Part shown: positions 1-5,654 of the stretch, one piece after another | How positions within the stretch are numbered: position 1 is the stretch's first letter | How the letters are laid out: each line of letters opens with the position of its first letter | Source of the DNA: Gammaproteobacteria bacterium | GTDB lineage: Bacteria; Pseudomonadota; Gammaproteobacteria; S012-40 | Assembly (NCBI GenBank): GCA_029879945.1 | Contig: JAOUPJ010000158.1 | Span: 1-8,411 of the forward strand | Direction of reading: 5' to 3' | Length of the DNA: 8,411 bases | Position numbers and translations under genes: made by a program | The notes under the pieces: model-generated | What the model was told of the DNA's origin: nothing | Database searches by the model: none | The model's input: only the letters and a program-made list of their open reading frames with translations

Positions 1-108
1 CTCTACAACAGCGATATTCAGGCCTTGCTCGGCTAGGGCGCAGGCCATACTGGCACCCACCATGCCGCCGCCTATGATGAGTATGTCTTTGTCGTAGTGC
101 GTGCTCAT
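1..108 (-). CDS. ubiH: 2-octaprenyl-6-methoxyphenol hydroxylase UbiH, N-terminal fragment
   Basis: Only the first 36 codons are present; the gene runs off the left edge. The start is ATG at 106-108. The peptide begins MSTHYDKDILIIGGGMVGAS, a beta strand followed by the FAD-binding GxGxxG turn (G13, G15, G18), and the fragment ends at E36, the position of the acidic residue that normally binds the FAD ribose. Family knowledge: UbiH-type flavoprotein monooxygenases hydroxylate the ring of ubiquinone precursors at the membrane. The choice of UbiH over related UbiI/UbiF/VisC enzymes rests on position, because ygfB-pepP-ubiH is a conserved gammaproteobacterial operon. The start lies 5 bases after the pepP stop, with AGGG overlapping that stop as a possible ribosome binding site, which suggests translational coupling. 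The flavoprotein identity is firm; the exact paralogue cannot be proven from 36 residues. Confidence 0.85.
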   Translation of the reverse strand, partial: MSTHYDKDILIIGGGMVGASMACALAEQGLNIAVVE

Positions 109-113
109 GGGCC

Positions 114-1418
114 CTATTGTGCCATGAGAGCCTCTATTTCGGCGACGCTTTTTGGTACATCTTTGCTCAGAATCTCGTTGCCGGTGCGGGTAATCAATAC
201 ATCGTCTTCGATTCGTACCCCAATATCCCAGTAACGCTTGGGCACGCCCTTGCTTTTGGCCGGGATATAGAGCCCCGGCTCTACGGTTAGGACCATGCCA
301 GGTTTGAACACACGCCACTTGCCATCGGGTTTGTAGTTGCCCACGTCGTGCACGTCCATACCTAGCCAGTGCCCGGTGTTATGCATATAGAAGCGGCGAT
401 ATTCTTCGTTTTTAATGAGATCTGCCACCTTGCCTTTGAGTAGCTTCAGGGCCACCAGCCCTTCGGTGAGCACGCGCACCGCCGCCTTGTGTGGGGCGTC
501 CCAACGTTTACCGGGCTTGGCGTTTCGTATCGCTGCCAGTTGGGCGCGTAAGACCAGTTCATAGATCTCTTTTTGCGCGGCGTTAAATTTTCCATTCGTG
601 GGAAAGGTGCGGGTGATATCAGAGGCGTAGTAGTCCAACTCGGCACCGGCATCAATGAGCAGCAGCTCATTATTGTTGAGCCTGGCCTTGTTTTCCACGT
701 AGTGAAGTATGCAGGCGTTTTCACCTCCGCCCACAATACTGGTATACGCGCATTCACAGCCATTTTCACGGAAGACTTGCTCCAGGGGGGCCTGCACTTC
801 AAATTCTTTCATACCTGGTTTGCAGGCCTGCATGGCCGCGATATGGCCTTTGGCAGCGATTTTAGCTGCCTTGCGCATGACGTTTTGTTCGGCCGGGGAC
901 TTGATCAGGCGCATTTCGTTAACGATCTGATCCAGATCATGGATACGCTGGGGTGTTTGCGTCCCGGAACGGGCCCGTTGTTTGAGCTTGGAGAGTGTCA
1001 TCATTACCCGTCGGTTGCTCTCGCAGTCCCGTCCCAAGGAAAGATACAGCTCTACTGAACCGACTAGGAGCTCGGGCAACTTGCCCACAAACTCGTCTAT
1101 CTTGTAGGCCTTGTTGGCCTTTAGTTTGGAAACGACGCCCTCTGTTCCCAAACGGCGACCTGTCCAGATTTCTTGATCTGGATTTCTGGGTCTGCAAAAC
1201 ACGGTGAACTCGGTTTTTTTGCCTTTCTTACTAAAAACAGCGATGGAGTCTGGTTCGTCCAGACCGGTGAGATAGTAAAAGCTGCTGTCTGTACGAAAGG
1301 GATATTCCGCATCATTGTTTCGCACAGGGTGCTTATTGGTTGCCAGAATGGCAACGCTATTGTCTTTCATGGCGCTGAAGAGCTTTTTACGCCGCGATGC
1401 GAATTCTGATATTTTCAT
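114..1418 (-). CDS. pepP: Xaa-Pro aminopeptidase (aminopeptidase P)
   Basis: This cytosolic metallopeptidase of family M24B removes an N-terminal residue that precedes proline. The 434-aa length matches bacterial PepP (about 440). An N-terminal creatinase-like domain (about 1-170) precedes a pita-bread catalytic domain. All five dinuclear-metal ligands can be placed: D256 (LLLIDAG), D267 (SDITRTF), H350 (HNTGHWLG), E380 (TVEPGLY) and E404 (GVRIEDD). The catalytic-site histidines H239 and H357 are also present, so the enzyme should be active. The ATG start is one base after the ygfB stop (TAATATG on the coding strand). No clear Shine-Dalgarno sequence precedes it, so translation probably depends on coupling to ygfB. 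ubiH follows 5 bases downstream. Nothing is broken or unusual in the reading frame. Confidence 0.97.
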   Translation of the reverse strand: MKISEFASRRKKLFSAMKDNSVAILATNKHPVRNNDAEYPFRTDSSFYYLTGLDEPDSIAVFSKKGKKTEFTVFCRPRNPDQEIWTGRRLGTEGVVSKLKANKAYKIDEFVGKLPELLVGSVELYLSLGRDCESNRRVMMTLSKLKQRARSGTQTPQRIHDLDQIVNEMRLIKSPAEQNVMRKAAKIAAKGHIAAMQACKPGMKEFEVQAPLEQVFRENGCECAYTSIVGGGENACILHYVENKARLNNNELLLIDAGAELDYYASDITRTFPTNGKFNAAQKEIYELVLRAQLAAIRNAKPGKRWDAPHKAAVRVLTEGLVALKLLKGKVADLIKNEEYRRFYMHNTGHWLGMDVHDVGNYKPDGKWRVFKPGMVLTVEPGLYIPAKSKGVPKRYWDIGVRIEDDVLITRTGNEILSKDVPKSVAEIEALMAQ

Positions 1419-1419
1419 A

Positions 1420-1992
1420 TTAGTGGAGTGTCACAGGTTTGCTTTGCCCGTTTTCCGAATTTAACTCGGAATAAATCAACAACACACCGACTCGTATATA
1501 TTCCACCACTTCGGTATAGGCCGATTCGTTTTCTTCCATGGACTCGTTTGACTCATAGGCTGCGTTACAGATATCCACAATATCCTGGATGACTTCTTGG
1601 GTAGAGTTCGGAAATTGTTCGTAGTCTTCTTCACCGGAAACACCCAGGCCATAGAGAAAGCCCTGGCACCAGTCACTTAGATCAATGACGCGATCAGAGA
1701 GGTGTTCTTCATCGTTGCGTAGAAACAACGACAGATTCATATTGCCACCCGTGAGCTGCTCTATGGTGGCGTCGTAGAGATCCATTAACAATTTTTGGGC
1801 ACCACCGACCCCAAGGGCACGTGGGTCGTGATCGCCTAACACATGGCTGAGCCACATATTCAGGTCTCCTCGCCCCATCGCGCAGACCATGCCACACAGT
1901 ATTCCGTGGGCCTCTGCGGTCTCGGCGGCGGCGTTGATCTGACTCAAAGCATGGTCTACCGATTCAAAACTAGGAAGGTTAAGACTGCTCAT
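1420..1992 (-). CDS. ygfB: UPF0149 family protein YgfB
   Basis: The 190-aa product matches the YgfB/UPF0149 family in length and pattern. It is an acidic, helical protein beginning MSSLNLPSFESVDHALSQI, with a central LSDWCQGFLYGLG segment (about 105-117) that is characteristic of the family. No signal peptide or membrane segment is visible, so it is probably cytosolic. Its biochemical function is not settled; I recall that in Pseudomonas aeruginosa YgfB affects expression of a peptidoglycan amidase and beta-lactam tolerance, but that cannot be read from this sequence. Its ATG overlaps the stop of the upstream 90-aa gene by one base (TAATG), and pepP begins one base after its stop, so all three are probably co-translated. 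The strong synteny with pepP-ubiH and, divergently, zapA makes the assignment secure. Confidence 0.93.
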   Translation of the reverse strand: MSSLNLPSFESVDHALSQINAAAETAEAHGILCGMVCAMGRGDLNMWLSHVLGDHDPRALGVGGAQKLLMDLYDATIEQLTGGNMNLSLFLRNDEEHLSDRVIDLSDWCQGFLYGLGVSGEEDYEQFPNSTQEVIQDIVDICNAAYESNESMEENESAYTEVVEYIRVGVLLIYSELNSENGQSKPVTLH

Positions 1993-2264
1993 TAAAATTT
2001 CTCGATGTGGGCCTCGTAGCGATACAATAACAATTTGTACAGTTTTTCACCGATCTGAATGTGGGCCAATTCGGGCTTATCAAGATTGATACGACCTTCC
2101 CCGTCACTTATCCCCTTCAGGCCGAAGCTGTCCTCTTCGATTAGAGTTATCAAAAGTCGTTCCAATTCTTCACGGCAAACGCTGGCGGTATTATCCACGA
2201 TTTTACATGGTTTTCCACGCTGGGTTTTACCGTGAATCACGGAGGTTTCACTGGGAGGTATCAT
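1992..2264 (-). CDS. unrecognised 90-aa protein, first gene of the ygfB-pepP-ubiH operon
   Basis: I do not recognise this protein. It has 90 residues, no signal peptide and no hydrophobic membrane stretch. An N-terminal segment with two cysteines (C20 and C30) is followed by a predicted helix rich in E and L (about 31-45), a turn-rich segment (GISDGEGRINL, 51-61) and a C-terminal helix (about 70-88). Its TAA stop overlaps the ygfB ATG by one base (TAATG), which is the main evidence that it is a real gene, together with its position directly downstream of a divergent promoter region. The ATG at 2262-2264 has only a weak ribosome binding site. E. coli has no gene at this place as far as I recall. 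It could be a lineage-specific partner or regulator of YgfB, but that is only an inference from coupling. Confidence 0.75.
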   Translation of the reverse strand: MIPPSETSVIHGKTQRGKPCKIVDNTASVCREELERLLITLIEEDSFGLKGISDGEGRINLDKPELAHIQIGEKLYKLLLYRYEAHIEKF

Positions 2265-2296
2265 TTATTCGTTAATGGATTTTGTGTGATCTGATT

Positions 2297-2324
2297 GGCA
2301 TATCCTAACCTAAACACAGGTCAA
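2297..2324 (-). promoter_or_regulatory. possible leftward promoter for the ygfB-pepP-ubiH operon
   Basis: On the minus strand TTGACC (2324-2319) is separated by 16 bases from TATGCC (2302-2297). The -35 element matches the consensus at 5 of 6 positions, but the -10 matches only 3 of 6. It lies about 33 bases upstream of the 90-aa gene's start, a sensible distance. The position in a divergent intergenic region makes some promoter here necessary; this particular one is tentative. Confidence 0.3.
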
Positions 2325-2380
2325 AACAATTAAATTTTATTCAGTATCAGTAATATAAATGATTCCTGGTGGAAAACTCG

Positions 2381-2409
2381 TTGACCGGACGAAGGGAGCT
2401 ATTTATATT
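2381..2409 (+). promoter_or_regulatory. sigma70-type promoter for the zapA gene group
   Basis: TTGACC at 2381-2386 (5 of 6 matches to TTGACA) and TATATT at 2404-2409 (5 of 6 to TATAAT) are separated by exactly 17 bases, an ideal arrangement. Transcription would start near 2416, giving a leader of only about 14 bases before the TTG start at 2430, just enough to hold the ribosome binding site AAGGGGAG (2418-2425). This is the best promoter in the window by inspection. Confidence 0.75.
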
Positions 2410-2429
2410 GTGAACACAAGGGGAGAGTT

Positions 2430-2663
2430 TTGAGTCAGCAAGGCGAACAGACACTGAAGTCATTGGGCGTAGACGATCTGGAGCGTAGGATTGACCAGTT
2501 AGTTGAGCTGTGCAATCGCTTACGCGAGGAAAATAAGGGTTTACGCGCACGTGAGTCTATCTTGTTGGCCGAAAGAGCGGATTTAGTGGATCGCAATGAG
2601 CTGGCGCGGAATCGAGTGGAAACCATCATCACTCGTTTGAAGGAAATGGAACACGAAGCCTGA
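2430..2663 (+). CDS. small coiled-coil protein upstream of zapA (TIGR02449 type)
   Basis: The 77-aa product is almost entirely a charged coiled coil. After about 12 residues, DDLERRIDQLVELCNRL and the following residues show leucine or hydrophobic positions at heptad spacing to the end (LKEMEHEA). The start is TTG, chosen because AAGGGGAG at 2418-2425 lies just upstream and no in-frame ATG precedes it. The stop (TGA 2661-2663) is one base before the zapA ATG (TGATATG), so the two are probably translated together. Length, coiled-coil nature and position fit the gammaproteobacterial TIGR02449 family found next to zapA. I recall the name ZauP (ZapA-upstream protein) for members of this group but am not certain of it. 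A role with ZapA at the Z ring is the natural inference; nothing in the sequence proves it. Confidence 0.9.
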   Translation: MSQQGEQTLKSLGVDDLERRIDQLVELCNRLREENKGLRARESILLAERADLVDRNELARNRVETIITRLKEMEHEA

Positions 2664-2664
2664 T

Positions 2665-2976
2665 ATGCCAGAAACCATTGCGATTACTGTGAATATACTG
2701 GGTAAGGATTACCGAGTTGCCTGTTTGCCGCAAGAGCGTGATGGACTCCTCGCTTCTGCAAAATTTCTCAACGAAAGGATGAGTAAAATTCGCGACAGCG
2801 GTAAAATAATCGGCACGGAGCGGGTAGCCGTTATGGCGGCCTTGAATCTGGCCCATGAGTTTTTACAGCTTCATCTAGGTGAGCATCAACGCTCAGAGGT
2901 GGTTCGCAACAAAGTGAGTGAGTTACGGCAGCGCGTGGAATCGGCGCTGGAAAGTAATTCGCAATTACAAGTTTAG
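2665..2976 (+). CDS. zapA: cell division protein ZapA
   Basis: ZapA binds FtsZ filaments and crosslinks them at the division site. The 103-aa product has the family architecture: an N-terminal beta-rich globular part (ITVNILGKDYRVACLPQERDGLLASAKFLNERM, about 6-39), a conserved segment KIIGTERVAVMAALNLAHEFL (47-67), then a C-terminal coiled coil (about 68-100) that forms the tetramer. Length agrees with E. coli ZapA (109). The ATG lies one base after the coiled-coil gene's stop and is probably translated by coupling, as the ribosome binding site is weak (GGAA at 2642-2645 is too distant). The 6S RNA gene begins about 5 bases after its stop, so any separate 6S promoter must lie inside zapA. Confidence 0.95.
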   Translation: MPETIAITVNILGKDYRVACLPQERDGLLASAKFLNERMSKIRDSGKIIGTERVAVMAALNLAHEFLQLHLGEHQRSEVVRNKVSELRQRVESALESNSQLQV

Positions 2977-2980
2977 TTTT

Positions 2981-3167
2981 CGGCGTTCTCTACTGTTCCT
3001 GCGTGCCCTGGTATATTCTTGAGCCGATATAAAATACCTGGGGGCAAAATTCTGGTGTTGTGAGCATGTCCGCTAGTCCGGAAAGCCTAATGCACTGGTC
3101 GCCGCTCCCACTTGAACCCATGGGTTCAAGGAGAACAGGGTCCGTGTTTTACGGTGGAGGACGCCAC
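2981..3167 (+). ncRNA. ssrS: 6S RNA
   Basis: 6S RNA mimics an open promoter and holds sigma70 RNA polymerase in stationary phase. The call rests on structure and position. A perfect 12-pair closing stem (with G-U pairs) joins 2982-2993 to 3154-3165, and CCCTG (3006-3010) pairs with CAGGG (3136-3140) below the central bubble. Family-conserved segments appear in order: GAGCCGATAT (3021-3030), GTGAGCATG (about 3060-3068), AGTCCGGAAAGCCT (about 3075-3088), and the hairpin arms CTTGAACCC/GGGTTCAAG (3111-3130), which match the E. coli motif closely. Total length of about 185 fits. The zapA-ssrS-fthC order is the classical gammaproteobacterial context. Exact ends are estimated from the closing stem, and the mature ends could differ by a few bases. 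Confidence 0.93.
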
Positions 3168-3177
3168 TTCAATTTCT

Positions 3178-3200
3178 GCAGCTTAGAGCTAACTGCTTTT
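3178..3200 (+). terminator. weak hairpin plus T-run between 6S RNA and fthC
   Basis: GCAG pairs with CTGC and TTA with TAA around a GAGC loop, with one bulged C, spanning 3178-3196; four T residues follow at 3197-3200. It sits between the 6S 3' end and the fthC start, so it could act as a partial terminator or processing signal separating 6S from the downstream mRNA. The stem is short and the T-run brief, so it would be leaky at best. Confidence 0.35.
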
Positions 3201-3207
3201 CAAACTG

Positions 3208-3798
3208 ATGAGTGATAACAAGGCCTCCCTACGTCGAGAAATTCGACAAAAGCGTCTCTCCTTAACAGAGCAAGAACGGGCCGATGCCTCAATAGGCTTG
3301 TGGCAACAGCTAAAACGAAATCTTGCCTACCTACGATTTAACTCCATGGCCTTTTATCTCGCCAACGATGGGGAGTTAGACCCTGCTTACGCACGCGACT
3401 ACGGCTTGTTGGCGGGAAATAAAGTCTATTTGCCTGCGCTGCATCGCAGCTTCCGCTTTCATATGCGTTTCGCGCCTTATATGAAAAACTGTCGGTTGAC
3501 AGAAAATAAATTTGGTATTCCAGAGCCGCAATGCGCTTTAGCCCAGTTACGTTACGCGGGAAATCTGGATGCCATCTTCATCCCTCTGGTTGCGTTTGAT
3601 AAAAAAGGAAATCGTTTGGGTATGGGAGGTGGTTATTACGATAGAACTCTGGCGTTTTTGCGCACGCGAAGAATTTGGAAAAAACCCTTATTGGTAGGCC
3701 TGGCCTATGACTTTCAGCAAGTGGATAGCCTGCCTAGTGATCCGTGGGATATACCTATGCAATATCTCGTGACACCGAGCAGGGTAATCAAAGTCTGA
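3208..3798 (+). CDS. fthC: 5-formyltetrahydrofolate cyclo-ligase
   Basis: This enzyme (also 5,10-methenyltetrahydrofolate synthetase; ygfA/fau in E. coli) uses ATP to convert 5-formyltetrahydrofolate to 5,10-methenyltetrahydrofolate in the cytosol. The 196-aa length matches the family. An N-terminal basic helix (KASLRREIRQKRLSL, 5-19) and the C-terminal nucleotide-binding signature LGMGGGYYDR (137-146), preceded by IPLVAFDKKGNR (125-136), are diagnostic; DPWD (178-181) near the end is also typical. The ATG at 3208 has no evident Shine-Dalgarno sequence in the preceding 20 bases, but homologues begin with the same K/R-rich helix, which supports this start. It lies about 40 bases beyond the 6S RNA, the standard arrangement, and the EVE gene follows after 14 bases. 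Confidence 0.94.
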   Translation: MSDNKASLRREIRQKRLSLTEQERADASIGLWQQLKRNLAYLRFNSMAFYLANDGELDPAYARDYGLLAGNKVYLPALHRSFRFHMRFAPYMKNCRLTENKFGIPEPQCALAQLRYAGNLDAIFIPLVAFDKKGNRLGMGGGYYDRTLAFLRTRRIWKKPLLVGLAYDFQQVDSLPSDPWDIPMQYLVTPSRVIKV

Positions 3799-3812
3799 TA
3801 ACAGGAGTTGTT

Positions 3813-4274
3813 GTGAATTATTGGCTGATGAAGTCGGAGCCGGATGTCTTCGGCATAGATGATTTGAAGAGTAGAAAAGATCAAACCGAACCGTGGGATG
3901 GCGTTCGAAATTATCAGGCGCGAAATATGATGCGTGACGATATGAAAAAGGGAGATCAAATCTTTTTTTATCACTCAAACTGTGATGTGCCCGGTATTGT
4001 GGGCATTGCAGAAGTAGTACGCGAAGGGTATCCTGATCACACATCCTGGGATCCAGAGTCTAAATATTATGATCCGAAAAGCAACGAGGAAAATCCACGA
4101 TGGTTTATGGTGGATGTGAAATATAAAAAGAAATTTAAACGCACTATCAGTTTGAACGAGCTGCGGGAACATGCGCAGGTCTTGTCTGACCTCGCGCTTT
4201 TAAGAAAGGGCAATCGGCTCTCTATCAATCCAGTGAGCAAAGATCAATGGGATTACATCTGTGGACTGGAGTAA
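3813..4274 (+). CDS. EVE domain protein (PUA-like fold)
   Basis: The 153-aa product begins MNYWLMKSEPDVFGIDDL, the signature start of the EVE family (thymocyte nuclear protein 1 type), and continues with TEPWDGVRNYQARNMMRD (25-42), KKGDQIFFYHSNC (45-57), PGIVGIAEVV (60-69) and WFMVDVKY (97-104), all in family order. EVE domains are PUA-like and are thought to bind modified bases in DNA or RNA; the ligand here is unknown. I chose the GTG at 3813-3815 because AGGAG lies at 3803-3807 with a 5-base gap, and homologues start at this residue. An ATG at 3744 is in frame but lies inside fthC and would add 23 unrelated residues. It follows fthC by 14 bases, probably in the same transcript. Its stop faces the kinase stop with 7 bases between. 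Confidence 0.92.
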   Translation: MNYWLMKSEPDVFGIDDLKSRKDQTEPWDGVRNYQARNMMRDDMKKGDQIFFYHSNCDVPGIVGIAEVVREGYPDHTSWDPESKYYDPKSNEENPRWFMVDVKYKKKFKRTISLNELREHAQVLSDLALLRKGNRLSINPVSKDQWDYICGLE

Positions 4275-4281
4275 ACATTTT

Positions 4282-5163
4282 TTAGACTAGCTCACTGCAA
4301 AGGCTGTCTATCATATTTTTTGACTGGCTAAGATAGGAGCTGCCAAAAAGATTCAGATGATTGAGTATATGATACAGGTTGTAGAGTGTTTTTCTGACAC
4401 GATAACCGTTATCTAGGGGAGAAAAGTCGTTATACGCCGCGTAAAAATCTTTGGAAAAACCGCCGAATAGCTCGGTCATGGCGATGTCGGCCTCACGGTC
4501 ACCATAATAGACCGCAGGATCAAAAAGCACCGGATTTGCTGTCGCGTCATATCCATAATTTCCTGACCACAAGTCACCGTGCAGGAGAGAGGGGGCGGGT
4601 TCGTAATCCGTAAAGAACTGATGTAATTCTTCCAACAAGACTTCGATACGGCTCAGTGTGGAACCGAAACCATTTTTCAGAGCCAGTCCATATTGGTATT
4701 TCAAGCGGTTTTCTGCGTAGAAATCTACCCAATCAGTATTCTGTTTGTTGATCTGCGGGGTGGAGCCGATGGTGTTATCGCGATACCAGCCAAAACGATT
4801 GGAGGTATTTTGATGTAGTTGTGCCAGGGATTCGCCGAGCCTGATTGCCGAGTTCGTATTGCCAGCCCCCATGGGTATGTATTCCATGGCGATGAATGCA
4901 CTTTGTCGATCCGCATCATAGCCGATGATTTTAGGAACTCGAATGGCGCTAGCCTGGGCCAGCTCGGCAAGACCTTCTGCTTCGGCGGCAAACATATCGT
5001 AGCATTCGCGGCGATTGACTTTCACGAATACCTGAAAGGAATCGCTGCTCAGTAAGTAAGAGTCATTAATACTGCCGCCACCTACCGATTTGACATGCCT
5101 GGCCTTGAAGGGCTGGTCTGTGCTACTGGAAATCAGGTTTTCAACGGTGGTCCAGGATCTCAT
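4282..5163 (-). CDS. fructosamine kinase family protein (YniA-like)
   Basis: Members phosphorylate ketoamines formed by sugars on lysines or free amines, leading to deglycation. The 293-aa protein has an aminoglycoside-phosphotransferase-like kinase fold: K48 in the FVKVN strand (ATP phosphate contact), an acidic helix residue near 61-63 (AEAEGL), hinge MEYIPMG (93-99), the catalytic loop HGDLWSGN (195-202, catalytic D197) and metal-binding D215 in FDPAVYYGDREADIAMTELFGGF (214-236), which is typical of fructosamine kinases. ATG 5161-5163 is preferred; an ATG 72 bases further upstream would add a segment that merely overlaps the previous gene. It starts 4 bases after the stop of the 101-aa gene, so the pair is probably co-translated, and the start has no strong ribosome binding site of its own. 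Substrate cannot be predicted. Confidence 0.93.
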   Translation of the reverse strand: MRSWTTVENLISSSTDQPFKARHVKSVGGGSINDSYLLSSDSFQVFVKVNRRECYDMFAAEAEGLAELAQASAIRVPKIIGYDADRQSAFIAMEYIPMGAGNTNSAIRLGESLAQLHQNTSNRFGWYRDNTIGSTPQINKQNTDWVDFYAENRLKYQYGLALKNGFGSTLSRIEVLLEELHQFFTDYEPAPSLLHGDLWSGNYGYDATANPVLFDPAVYYGDREADIAMTELFGGFSKDFYAAYNDFSPLDNGYRVRKTLYNLYHILNHLNLFGSSYLSQSKNMIDSLCSELV

Positions 5164-5167
5164 GTCA

Positions 5168-5473
5168 TCATTTTGACCGGCTTGCCAGTGCCTCGGTGTT
5201 GAAGGCCTCATCGATGGCCACGACCAGGGACTCAATTTGTCGGAACTGGTCTACGGGGGCATCGTCTGCCATGAGTTCTAAGCGTTTGGGCCCCAGTGAA
5301 TTGACAACCTGCTCGCGGGCGACGGTACAGTCCAGCGACTGGCAGTTGCATCCGTTGCTTATGGAATTGATGATTTCCTCCAGGAATGAGCTGGTGTGAA
5401 TATTCCCATTTATATCCAGTAGAGAAATGTTCTGGGTCCTTTCTAAGTGTAGTAGCAAAGATCTAAGAGTCAT
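5168..5473 (-). CDS. unrecognised 101-aa protein coupled to the fructosamine kinase gene
   Basis: I do not recognise this protein. It has no signal peptide or membrane segment. A first helix (TLRSLLLHLERT, 2-13) is followed by a short strand-like part (ISLLDINGNIHTSSF), a helix (LEEIINSISN, 31-40), a cysteine cluster with C42, C44 and C49 (GCNCQSLDC) and a second helical half (about 75-92). The cysteine pattern CxC-x4-C could bind metal or form disulfides, which is speculative. The reality of the gene is supported by its tight junction with the downstream kinase (4 bases) and by the AT-rich promoter-like region before it. The ATG at 5471-5473 lacks a clear Shine-Dalgarno sequence. Being first in a two-gene operon with a deglycating kinase suggests a functional link, but none is shown. 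Confidence 0.7.
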   Translation of the reverse strand: MTLRSLLLHLERTQNISLLDINGNIHTSSFLEEIINSISNGCNCQSLDCTVAREQVVNSLGPKRLELMADDAPVDQFRQIESLVVAIDEAFNTEALASRSK

Positions 5474-5550
5474 TTTAAATATTAAGGTGTGACACAGTTT
5501 TGAAATCTTATCATAAGCTCATGTATTAATTAATGTTTAGTAAGCCATCT

Positions 5551-5559
5551 TGTGGATAA
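5551..5559 (-). promoter_or_regulatory. exact DnaA-box 9-mer upstream of the response regulator
   Basis: TGTGGATAA is the reverse complement of the consensus DnaA box TTATCCACA. It lies about 95 bases upstream of the response regulator start and about 80 bases upstream of the divergent 101-aa gene. A single box can be chance, but three exact copies occur in this window, where a random sequence of equal base frequencies would give about 0.06. Confidence 0.4.
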
Positions 5560-5598
5560 AAAAAATTTATGCGGGTCTGCTAAAAGATTTCTAAAACC

Positions 5599-5628
5599 TT
5601 GTAAAAAGTATCCGATATGCCCTACATA
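5599..5628 (+). promoter_or_regulatory. possible promoter of the response regulator gene
   Basis: TTGTAA (5599-5604) and TACATA (5623-5628) are separated by 18 bases and lie in an AT-rich region 27 bases before the response regulator start. The matches to consensus are 4 of 6 and 3 of 6, so the call is weak. The divergent region 5474-5654 also holds an exact DnaA-box 9-mer at 5551-5559 and a 10-base palindrome ATTAATTAAT at 5525-5534. Confidence 0.3.
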
Positions 5629-5654
5629 ACAGGAGTAAAAAGAGGTTTTTTTAA

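Noticed and set aside
573..1058. Overlapping opposite-strand open frames within pepP
   Set aside because: They lie wholly inside a gene with every catalytic residue intact and show no recognisable family; they are by-products of codon usage.
2191..2220. DnaA-box-like TTATCCACG and TTTTCCACG
   Set aside because: Both are imperfect and lie within coding sequence of the 90-aa gene, where codons for KIVDN and RGKP account for them; there is no AT-rich neighbour.
3111..3130. Perfect 20-base palindrome as an operator
   Set aside because: It falls inside the 6S RNA and is the known hairpin of its central region (arms CTTGAACCC and GGGTTCAAG), so the RNA structure explains it.
3744..3812. In-frame ATG extending the EVE protein by 23 residues into fthC
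   Set aside because: GTG 3813 has AGGAG at proper spacing and matches the conserved family start MNYWLMKSEP; the extension overlaps the end of fthC.
4275..4281. Bidirectional terminator between the convergent EVE and kinase genes
   Set aside because: Only 7 bases separate the stops and no GC-rich hairpin with a T-run is visible on either side, despite T-runs near 4278 and 4316.
5164..5235. Upstream ATG that would extend the fructosamine kinase by 24 residues
   Set aside because: The extra residues (MSPWSWPSM and so on) come from a different frame of the upstream 101-aa gene and do not resemble a kinase N-terminus; ATG 5163 fits the family length and gives a 4-base junction.
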